From the NCBI RefSeq assembly GCF_009707865.1, contig NZ_WMBA01000071.1, positions 1-41,669 of the forward strand: a stretch of DNA of 41,669 nt, written 5' to 3'. The position numbers and the translations under genes are program-made. This stretch comes from Amycolatopsis pithecellobii (GTDB lineage: Bacteria; Actinomycetota; Actinomycetes; Mycobacteriales; Pseudonocardiaceae). Shown here piece after piece: positions 23,702-30,297 of the stretch (positions within the stretch are counted from its first letter, which is position 1; each line of letters begins with the position of its first letter). The notes beneath the pieces were generated by a model. The model was not told the DNA's origin. It saw only the letters and a program-made list of their open reading frames with translations, and did not search any database.

Positions 23702-24544
23702 GTGACCGCTCAGGACAGGCACGAGCGCGCCGAGCACCGGCTCGGCACCGTCGGCATCGCCCACCGCCCGGTGGACGCGGGGGAAGCCGTCGCGGCCAAT
23801 CGGGCCTGGTGGGACGCTGACGCCGACGATTACCAAGCCACGCACGGGGATTTCCTCGGGGACGCCGATTTCGTCTGGTGTCCCGAGCAAGTGCGCGAGG
23901 CCGACGTCGCGCTGCTGGGCGACGTAGGGGGCCGGCGCGTCGTGGAGATCGGCTGCGGTCAAGCCTCTTGTGCGCGCTGGCTTGCCCTCGCGGGCGCGTA
24001 TCCGGTGGCACTGGACCTGTCCGGTGGAATGCTTCGTCATGCACTGGACGCCAACGCGCGCACCGGAATCGATATTCCTTTGATACAGGCGAGTGCCGAA
24101 GAACTGCCGCTGGCGACCGGAAGCATGGATCTCGCGTGCTCCGCCTTCGGCGCGCTGCCGTTCGTTTCCTCGCCCGAAACGGTGTTCGCGGAGCTGCACC
24201 GGGTGCTGCGGCCCGGCGGGCGCTGGGTGTTCGCGGTGACCCATCCGATGCGCTGGATCTTTCCCGACGATCCCGGGCCGAACGGGCTGACCGCGACCCA
24301 GCCGTACTTCGATCGCACGCCCTACACCGAGATCGACGGCGAAGGGCGCGCCACCTACGTCGAGTACCACCGGACGCTCGGCGACTGGATACGGGCGCTG
24401 ACCGCGGGCGGATTCGTGCTGGAAGATCTCGTCGAACCGGAGTGGCCCGAAGGGCACACGCGCGTGTGGGGACAGTGGAGTCCGTTGCGCGGCAAGCTTT
24501 TCCCGGGCACGGCGATCTTCCGCACGCGCCGGACAGGGCCGTGA
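23702..24544 (+). CDS. SAM-dependent methyltransferase (class I)
   Basis: A 280-residue class I methyltransferase. Motif I is VVEIGCGQASCARWLALAG, followed by VALDLSGGMLRHAL (ribose-binding acid), PLIQASAEELPLATGSMD and the post-motif LRPGGRWVFAVTHPMRWIF. The substrate is unknown; the fold is that of small-molecule (UbiE-like) methyltransferases. The GTG at 23702 is supported by the start of similarity. It overlaps the following GNAT gene as GTGA, so the pair is translationally coupled. Located next to rpsA, divergent from it. Confidence 0.92.
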   Translation: MTAQDRHERAEHRLGTVGIAHRPVDAGEAVAANRAWWDADADDYQATHGDFLGDADFVWCPEQVREADVALLGDVGGRRVVEIGCGQASCARWLALAGAYPVALDLSGGMLRHALDANARTGIDIPLIQASAEELPLATGSMDLACSAFGALPFVSSPETVFAELHRVLRPGGRWVFAVTHPMRWIFPDDPGPNGLTATQPYFDRTPYTEIDGEGRATYVEYHRTLGDWIRALTAGGFVLEDLVEPEWPEGHTRVWGQWSPLRGKLFPGTAIFRTRRTGP

Positions 24545-25461
24545 TCGGCGAGCGGCTGCTGGCGGCGCAGCGCGCCCGGTTCGCCGCCGCCGACCCGCTG
24601 GTGCCCGTCCCGCCGGGGCCGCCGGATGGCGAACTGCTCGCGGCGGCGACCACCGCAGGCGAACAGGTCGCGGCGGTCCTGCAGACGAAGACGTACGCGC
24701 CCGGCACGCTTGATCTGCTGTGGTCGGCACAGCGCGTGTGGCAGCTGTTCCCCTATCCCGGCAAGAGCGGGACCGAGGGTATGGACGCGCTGCTGCGCGC
24801 GTGGCGGCACCGGATGGACGCCGAGTCGCCCGGCCCGGATTCGTCCTGCACCGTCACGTGGCCGAGCCGCGACGCGGCGGCCATCCACGCGTTCCTGCGG
24901 CACGGGATGGTGCCGATCTCGGTGCTCGCGATCCGCACCGCGCCACCGCCGGCGGAGCTCCCGCGCGAGGACGTCACGGTCCGGCTCGCCACGCCCGAAG
25001 ACTTCGAAGAAGTGCTTGCACTGTCGAAGGAAACCTTCGACTACACCGCGATGGTGACCTCGCACGAGCGGCCGGACGCGGTCGAGCTGATGACCCCGCA
25101 GCTGACCCGGAATCTCGCGGCCGGCGCGCCGATCTGGCTCGCCGAGGCCGGCGGGATCGCGACGTCCGTGGCGGACTGCGGCTGGGTCGATTCCGCGCCG
25201 GGCACGTGGGCGGCCGAGCTGTTGCCGCCGGGACGCTGGGGTTACGTGAACAACGTGGCGACCCGTCCCGGCGCCCGCGGCCGCGGCATCGGCCGCGCGC
25301 TGATGTCCACTGTGCACCGTGCGTTCGCCGAACGCGGCACGGTGGGCACTTACCTCTACTACAACCCGACCAACCCACTGTCCTCGGTGTTCTGGCCCCA
25401 GCAGGGTTACCGTCCATTGTGGACATTCTGGGAGGTCCAGCCGGCGTCGGCGTTGCGCTGA
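24541..25461 (+). CDS. GNAT-family acetyltransferase with N-terminal extension
   Basis: A 306-residue protein. About residues 1-140 form a helical region of unknown type. Residues about 150-306 are a GNAT domain: VRLATPEDFEEVLALSKETF, then WGYVNNVATRPGARGRGIGR with the acetyl-CoA-binding R/Q-x-x-G-x-G/A loop, and YLYYNPTNPLSSVFWPQQGY. It should acetylate an amine or a protein; the substrate is unknown. The GTG overlaps the methyltransferase stop by four bases. It ends 90 bp before the YhgE operon. Confidence 0.9.
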   Translation: MIGERLLAAQRARFAAADPLVPVPPGPPDGELLAAATTAGEQVAAVLQTKTYAPGTLDLLWSAQRVWQLFPYPGKSGTEGMDALLRAWRHRMDAESPGPDSSCTVTWPSRDAAAIHAFLRHGMVPISVLAIRTAPPPAELPREDVTVRLATPEDFEEVLALSKETFDYTAMVTSHERPDAVELMTPQLTRNLAAGAPIWLAEAGGIATSVADCGWVDSAPGTWAAELLPPGRWGYVNNVATRPGARGRGIGRALMSTVHRAFAERGTVGTYLYYNPTNPLSSVFWPQQGYRPLWTFWEVQPASALR

Positions 25462-25509
25462 CCACATTCGTGCCCCATGTCGTTGCACGACACCACCCGT
25501 ATGGGGTAA

Positions 25510-25537
25510 TTTTTGCACTGACCAGTCAGTTCAAAAA
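25510..25537. promoter_or_regulatory. Palindromic operator of the pseudo-ABC/YhgE/TetR operon
   Basis: A 28-bp interrupted palindrome in an AT-rich island: TTTTTG-c-ACTGA-CCAG-TCAGT-t-CAAAAA. Spacing and length fit a TetR-family site. It lies just upstream of a three-gene operon whose last gene is a TetR regulator, so autoregulation is likely. It probably overlaps the promoter. Confidence 0.8.
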
Positions 25538-25551
25538 CTAGGGGGATGTTC

Positions 25552-26169
25552 GTGCGGGTGAACGCGGACGAGGTGACCGTCACCGGACCACATGGTCCCG
25601 TGCTGGCGCCGACTTCAGTGACCGTGGAGGACGGCGAACTCCGGCTCGTGCACGGCGAACCGGGGCCCGGGATGACCGCGCTGGCGCTCACGCTGACCGG
25701 CCGGATGAAGCCCAGCACCGGCACGGTCACCATCGATGACGCGGCCGACGACGCGAAACTCCGGCGCCTCACCGCGGTGGTGGACGCGCCGGGCATCAGC
25801 GAACCCGACGAGGCGCTGCCGCTGCGGGTGGTCGCCGGTGAGGAACTCGCGCTCGGCGGGCAGCCCGCCGGGAAAGAGGACGTCGCCCGGTGGCTCGCCG
25901 GGCACGACGCCGCGGACCTGGCCAACGTGCGGTTCGAGAACCTCGAGCCCGCCGTGCGCACGCGCCTGCTGACCGAGCTTGCGGCCGGGCGCAAAGGCGT
26001 GCGGATGCTGGTGCTCGACACTCCGGACCGGCACACCAGCGACGTCGGCAGCTGGGCCGGGCTCGCCCGCGAGCAAGCCGGACGCGGGCTGGCCGTCGTC
26101 GTGCTGACCGCCACCACTGCCCTGGCCTCGCTGCCGGAAACCCCTGTCAGGATCGGAGAAACGTCGTGA
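25552..26169 (+). CDS. Degenerate ABC-type ATPase-like protein (partner of the YhgE/Pip protein)
   Basis: A 205-residue protein with the layout of an ABC ATP-binding subunit (VTVEDGELRLVHGEPGPGMT, then LTLTGRMKPSTGTVTID). The Walker A box reads G35-EPGP-G40-M41-T42, so the phosphate-binding Lys is Met. No LSGGQ signature is found. The Walker B position RMLVLDTPDRH keeps one Asp but lacks the catalytic Glu. It is therefore unlikely to hydrolyse ATP. I chose GTG 25552, with AGGGGG about 6 bases upstream; ATG 25546 would overlap that site. Its stop overlaps the YhgE gene as GTGA, implying a stoichiometric partner. Confidence 0.8.
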   Translation: MRVNADEVTVTGPHGPVLAPTSVTVEDGELRLVHGEPGPGMTALALTLTGRMKPSTGTVTIDDAADDAKLRRLTAVVDAPGISEPDEALPLRVVAGEELALGGQPAGKEDVARWLAGHDAADLANVRFENLEPAVRTRLLTELAAGRKGVRMLVLDTPDRHTSDVGSWAGLAREQAGRGLAVVVLTATTALASLPETPVRIGETS

Positions 26170-28046
26170 CCAGCTTCCGGATCGCCGCGGGTGAGCTGCG
26201 CAGGCTCACCGCGGGCACCCTGCCCAAGCTCGCGGTCGCCGCGCTCATCCTGGTTCCGCTGCTGTATGCCTCGTTCTACATCTACGCCAACTACGACCCG
26301 TACGGCAGGCTCAGCAAGCTGCCCGCGGCGATCGTCAACTCCGACACCTCCGCGCAGGGCCGTGACATCGGCCGCGAGGTCACCGCTGACGTGGTCAAGT
26401 CCGGCTCGTTCCGCTGGCACGAGGTGTCCGCGGACGAAGCGGCCAACGGCGTGCGCGAGGGCAAGTACTCGTTCGCCGTCACGATCCCGCCGGACTTCTC
26501 CGCCGCGCTGACCTCCACCGGCAACTTCACGCCGAAGCAGGCGACCATCCGGCTGACCACCAACGACGCCAACAACTATCTGTCGCGCACGATCGCGAGC
26601 GAGGTCGCCGAGCAGATCCGGAACACGATCGCGGAAAAGGTCGGCGCGGAGGCGGCGAACCGGTTCCTGATGGGGTTCTCCACGATCTACGGCAAGACCC
26701 AGGAGGCCGCGAACGGCGCGGCACAACTGGCCGACGGGGCCGGCAGTCTCCAAAGTGGACAGAAACAGCTCGCCGACGGCGCGGCGCAACTCGCGGCAGG
26801 CAGCAGCCAGCTCGCCGCCGGCCTGAACACGCTGGAAGACAACACGGCCGCACTGCCGCGACAGACCCGTCAGCTCGCCGACGGCGCGGCGCAGGTGTCC
26901 GCGGGCAACGCGCAAGTCGCCGCTCAGGGGGCGGCGCTGGCAAGCGCCTCGGCCGATCTGCAGAAGACACTGGACAACGCGGACACCGAGGTCGCCGGAC
27001 AGCTGCGGTCGGACGGTTTACCGGAAGACCAGGTGCAGCGGGTACTCGCGGTGCTGCGCGCCCAGCGCACCCCCGCGGACCAGGCCAACACGAAGATCCA
27101 GACCGCGTCGGGACAGCTGAACCAGCTCGCCGCCGGCTCCCGCCAGGTCGCCGCCGGTGCGGCGACGCTCGCCGCTTCCGCGCCACAACTGACGAACGGC
27201 ATCGCGCGGGCCGCGGACGGTGCGAACTCGCTGGCGTCCGGCGCCGCGAAACTCGACGACGGCGAAAAGACCGCGCTCGACGGCACGAACCGGCTCGCCG
27301 CGGGCTCGGTGCAGTTGCGGGACGGGCTGAACGATGGCCTGAAACAGATCCCGAACCCGGACGATCCGCAACGGACCGCGACCGCGGACACGATCGCCGA
27401 CCCGGTGACCGTCGACTCGGCCGGCCTCGCCTCGGCCGGTACCTACGGTGCCGGGCTCGCGCCGTTCTTCATGGCGCTGGCCACCTGGATCGGCGGGTTC
27501 GTGCTGTTTCTGTTGCTGCGCCCGCTTTCCGCCCGCGCACTGGCCGCCGGGGTCGCCCCGGCGCGGGTCGCGATCGGCGGCTGGCTCGCGGCCGCGGTGC
27601 TCGGCATCGCGCAGGCACTGGTGCTGTTCGGCGCGGTGACCTGGCTCGTCGGCGTCCATGTCGCGCACCCGTTCGCCGCGATCGGCTTCATGATCCTGAC
27701 CTCGCTGACGTTCACCGCGATCGTGCATGCGCTCAACGCGATGTTCGGTGCCGTCGGCAAGTTCCTGGGGCTGGTGCTGCTGGTGCTGCAGCTGGTCAGT
27801 GCGGGCGGCACGTTCCCGTGGCAGACGCTGCCGGATGCCCTCTACCCGCTGCATCTGGTGCTGCCCATGGGATATGTCGTGGACGGGCTGCGGCATCTGC
27901 TCTACGCGGGCGCGTCGTTGCAGAGCCTGCTCGACATCGGGGTGCTGTGCGGCTGGCTGGTGGCGGCGATAATGGTGTCCGTGCTCGCCGCCAGGAAACA
28001 ACGTGTGTGGACCGTGTCGAAGCTGCGCCCGGAGCTGAGTCTGTGA
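26166..28046 (+). CDS. YhgE/Pip-family membrane protein
   Basis: A 626-residue membrane protein of the YhgE/Pip (ABC-2-like) family. One helix lies near residues 19-41 (KLAVAALILVPLLYASFYIY). A large outer domain of about 390 residues follows, and five or six helices fill the last 190 residues. The outer domain is rich in heptad-like units such as QLADGAAQLAAGSSQLAAG, predicted to form long helical hairpins. The N-terminal IVNSDTSAQGRDIG and FTPKQATIRLTTNDANNYLS segments are family hallmarks. Members include phage-infection and cell-surface-protein-related transporters; no substrate is established. Overlaps both neighbours by 4 bp. Confidence 0.93.
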   Translation: MTSFRIAAGELRRLTAGTLPKLAVAALILVPLLYASFYIYANYDPYGRLSKLPAAIVNSDTSAQGRDIGREVTADVVKSGSFRWHEVSADEAANGVREGKYSFAVTIPPDFSAALTSTGNFTPKQATIRLTTNDANNYLSRTIASEVAEQIRNTIAEKVGAEAANRFLMGFSTIYGKTQEAANGAAQLADGAGSLQSGQKQLADGAAQLAAGSSQLAAGLNTLEDNTAALPRQTRQLADGAAQVSAGNAQVAAQGAALASASADLQKTLDNADTEVAGQLRSDGLPEDQVQRVLAVLRAQRTPADQANTKIQTASGQLNQLAAGSRQVAAGAATLAASAPQLTNGIARAADGANSLASGAAKLDDGEKTALDGTNRLAAGSVQLRDGLNDGLKQIPNPDDPQRTATADTIADPVTVDSAGLASAGTYGAGLAPFFMALATWIGGFVLFLLLRPLSARALAAGVAPARVAIGGWLAAAVLGIAQALVLFGAVTWLVGVHVAHPFAAIGFMILTSLTFTAIVHALNAMFGAVGKFLGLVLLVLQLVSAGGTFPWQTLPDALYPLHLVLPMGYVVDGLRHLLYAGASLQSLLDIGVLCGWLVAAIMVSVLAARKQRVWTVSKLRPELSL

Positions 28047-28612
28047 CGGCCGGTACCCAGCAACGGTTGTTCGAGGCGACGTTGAAACTGGCCGGCAGCC
28101 GTGGGCTGGCCGGGCTGACCGTCGACGAGATCGCTGCCGAAGCCGGGGTCGCGAAAGGCACGGTGTACTACAACTTCGGCAGCAAGGACGGGCTCATCGA
28201 CGCGCTGCTGCGCTACGGGGTGGGGCAGCTCGCGGAGCGCCTGCGGGCGCACAGTGATGCGCCCGACCCGGTCGCCGGGCTGGAGTCCCTTGTGGACGAA
28301 GGGCTCGCGTTCGCCGCGGAGTACCAGGGTTTCTCGCAGATCCTGGTGAGCGAGCTGTGGCGGACGCCGGGCCAGTGGCACGAAACGCTGACGCTGCTGC
28401 GCGAAGAGATCATCTCGATCGTCAAGCAGCAGCTTCAGCGAGTCGCCGACGCGGGACGGCTGCCGCCGGACGTCCGGATCTCCATGCTGGCGGGGGCCCT
28501 GTTCGGCACGCTGCTCGTGGTGGCCCTGGACTGGCAGGCGTTCCAGCCGCAGCGTTCGAGGGCCGAAGTACGCGATGGTGTGCTGCAGCTCGTGCGTGGG
28601 TACGCGCGCTGA
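28043..28612 (+). CDS. TetR-family transcriptional regulator of the YhgE operon
   Basis: A 189-residue TetR regulator. The helix-turn-helix reads LAGLTVDEIAAEAGVAKGTV, then YYNFGSKDGLIDALL. The ligand domain is the type often found with ABC/YhgE exporters (ISMLAGALFGTLLVVALDW). It starts at GTG 28043, overlapping the YhgE stop as GTGA. As last gene of the operon it probably represses the operon through the palindrome at 25510-25537. Confidence 0.93.
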   Translation: MTAGTQQRLFEATLKLAGSRGLAGLTVDEIAAEAGVAKGTVYYNFGSKDGLIDALLRYGVGQLAERLRAHSDAPDPVAGLESLVDEGLAFAAEYQGFSQILVSELWRTPGQWHETLTLLREEIISIVKQQLQRVADAGRLPPDVRISMLAGALFGTLLVVALDWQAFQPQRSRAEVRDGVLQLVRGYAR

Positions 28613-28628
28613 GGTCGTCGTCAGCTCG

Positions 28629-29252
28629 TCAGCGGACGAGCGGGCGGGAGTGGCCGACCTGGTGAAGTGAGGTCGCGTGACCGTCGACGGCCCGCGTGAC
28701 CGCGCCCCCGATCGCGTTCGCCAGCTCGGTGTGGCACAGCGGGCGAGCATCGTCTATTTCGGACATTGTGCCGACCAGGACGAGCTGGGTGGGATGTGCG
28801 GCGAGCACCGGTTCGGGCTCGATCGGGGGCCCGCCCGCCTGGCGCACCTCCACGACCGGCGCGCCGGGCGCGAGCAGCCGCTCGCACGCGCCCAGCACCG
28901 AACGCCGGTACTGGTCGTGGACCCAGGCGACCATCAGATCGGCCGGGCCGCGAAGCGCGGTCTCGGCCTTGCCCGCCAGTTCACGCGGACGGTCCCAGCG
29001 CGCCTCCACCCACAGCGCCCGGCCGGTCTCGAAACAGCCGGCCGCGGCGGTCGCGGTCGGCCGGTGCCCGCGCGCCCGCAACGCCTTGACCGCCGCAACA
29101 CCCTGTTTCGGTTCCGGTTTGGGTTCCGGGACGGCGATCGGGTGGTAGCGGCGGCACGGCAACACGACGAGCCAGCCTTGCCGGACCAAGGTTTCCGCCA
29201 CCCCGGACAGCATGCCGGTGCCTGCCAGGATCAACGCTCGCCTGCCCGCCAT
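28629..29252 (-). CDS. Rossmann-fold (short-chain dehydrogenase-like) protein
   Basis: A 207-residue protein with an N-terminal dinucleotide-binding fold: RRALILAGTGMLSGVAETLV, with GTGML-G in place of the usual GxxxGxG. It has a central ADLMVAWVHDQYR strand and no recognisable catalytic Tyr-x3-Lys. Actinobacterial relatives are annotated as SDR-like, but activity is doubtful. The ATG at 29252 was chosen because the frame upstream is low in similarity and rich in Gly/Arg. Convergent with the YhgE operon, 16 bp away. Confidence 0.75.
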   Translation of the reverse strand: MAGRRALILAGTGMLSGVAETLVRQGWLVVLPCRRYHPIAVPEPKPEPKQGVAAVKALRARGHRPTATAAAGCFETGRALWVEARWDRPRELAGKAETALRGPADLMVAWVHDQYRRSVLGACERLLAPGAPVVEVRQAGGPPIEPEPVLAAHPTQLVLVGTMSEIDDARPLCHTELANAIGGAVTRAVDGHATSLHQVGHSRPLVR

Positions 29253-29385
29253 GACCCCGACGCTACCGCCGCCCCTGCCCGTTCGCAGGGCTCCATCCGG
29301 GCCTTTTCCACCCGGAAACAGAGTATTCACATGGGAATCCGCCGTTCGGTTACCCACCGCGGTGGCCTCGGCGCGCGGCGTCGCC

Positions 29386-30111
29386 TCACTTCAGGTGCCG
29401 GGCGAAGAACCGGTTCCCGTCGTCTCCCTCGAACTGAGGGACGCCGGTGTGCCCGCCGAGATTGGCGTGCAGCGTCTTCTCCGGGGAGCCGAAGGCGTCG
29501 AACAGGTCCAGGGCCCGCTGCCGGTCGTTCCCTTCGTCGTCCCACTGGAGCAGGACCAGCAGCGGAATGGTGACCTGCCGCGCCTCCTCGATCATGGCGC
29601 CGGGCACGAAACTCCCGGCGAACAGCACGGCGGCCGAGATGCGCGGCTCGGCCACCGCCAGCCGGACGCCGATGGCGATCACCCCTCCCGCGTAGCCGAC
29701 CGGGCCGCCGATCTCGGGCAGCGCAAGGAGGGCGTCCAGGGCGGCCCGCCATTCCGGGACGGCCTGTCCGACCAACGGGAGGACGAGCCGGTCGACGATC
29801 TCGTCGCCGACCCGCTCGCCCGCCGCCAGCGCCCGGCGCAGGTCGGCGCGGGCCTCCTCGGCGGCGGCGGAACGGGGCCGCTCACCGCTCCCGGGGAGCT
29901 CGATGGTGGCCGCGGCGTAGCCCTGCGCCGCGGAGTGCCGGGCCCGGGCCACCAGCCGCGGGTACATCTTGTGCAGTCCGCCGGGGTGGCCGAGCAGGAT
30001 CAGCGGGGCCGGTGCGGATCCGGGCGTCCACAGGATGCCGGGGATCCCGCCGAGAGTGAACTCGCGTTCGAGGACACCGTCGTCGAGACGACGTTCGGAA
30101 GTGAAACGCAT
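29386..30111 (-). CDS. Alpha/beta-hydrolase (dienelactone hydrolase-like) homologue lacking the nucleophile
   Basis: A 241-residue alpha/beta-hydrolase fold protein. APLILLGHPGG supplies the oxyanion region, WDDEGND the acid region, and H221 in LGGHTGVP the expected catalytic His. The nucleophile elbow reads G139-Y-A141-G-G143: the expected Ser or Cys is Ala, so ordinary esterase chemistry is not possible. It may be a binding protein or use another mechanism. The ATG at 30111 has AAAGG 6-7 bases upstream, in the loop of a hairpin that follows an upstream ORF, suggesting translational control. 133 bp separate it from the Rossmann gene. Confidence 0.85.
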   Translation of the reverse strand: MRFTSERRLDDGVLEREFTLGGIPGILWTPGSAPAPLILLGHPGGLHKMYPRLVARARHSAAQGYAAATIELPGSGERPRSAAAEEARADLRRALAAGERVGDEIVDRLVLPLVGQAVPEWRAALDALLALPEIGGPVGYAGGVIAIGVRLAVAEPRISAAVLFAGSFVPGAMIEEARQVTIPLLVLLQWDDEGNDRQRALDLFDAFGSPEKTLHANLGGHTGVPQFEGDDGNRFFARHLK

Positions 30112-30157
30112 GGTCGTGCCTTTCGGGAGTGCTGGTGAACGGCGCTCCCGGACGACC
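30112..30157 (-). promoter_or_regulatory. Hairpin enclosing the ribosome-binding site of the hydrolase homologue
   Basis: On the minus strand GGTCGT (30157-30152) pairs with ACGACC (30117-30112), directly before the ATG. An inner stem CGGGAG (30150-30145) pairs with CTCCCG (30129-30124). The ribosome-binding AAAGG lies in the asymmetric loop between the stems. The 5' arm of the outer stem overlaps the upstream ORF stop codon (TAG, 30159-30157), so a ribosome there would open the stem. Confidence 0.55.
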
Positions 30158-30207
30158 TATCGCCCGACCGTGACCCCGCAGGAGAGCACCCATGTCGAAA
30201 CGTTCAC
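30157..30207 (-). CDS. Upstream ORF / candidate leader peptide (16 aa)
   Basis: A GTG-initiated 16-codon ORF encoding MNVSTWVLSCGVTVGR, with a near-perfect GAGGAGGT Shine-Dalgarno sequence 7 bases upstream. It ends 45 bases before the start of the hydrolase homologue, at the edge of the hairpin. This is the best ribosome-binding site in the neighbourhood, better than that of the main gene. It may regulate in cis rather than make a functional peptide; expression is inferred. Confidence 0.5.
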   Translation of the reverse strand: MNVSTWVLSCGVTVGR

Positions 30208-30297
30208 GGGTACCACCTCCTCGTTCTCTCGCACGGCCTCCGGAAAAGTAGCAGTGGACGCCGTGGTCCGCCAACGGGTTTTCCCGGAGCCGCCGCG

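Noticed and set aside
30192..30251. A 19-codon plus-strand ORF (MSKRSRVPPPRSLARPPEK) after AGGAG
   Set aside because: Nothing on the plus strand lies downstream but the antisense 3' end of polA. It overlaps the better-placed minus-strand uORF and resembles no small ribosomal protein I know.
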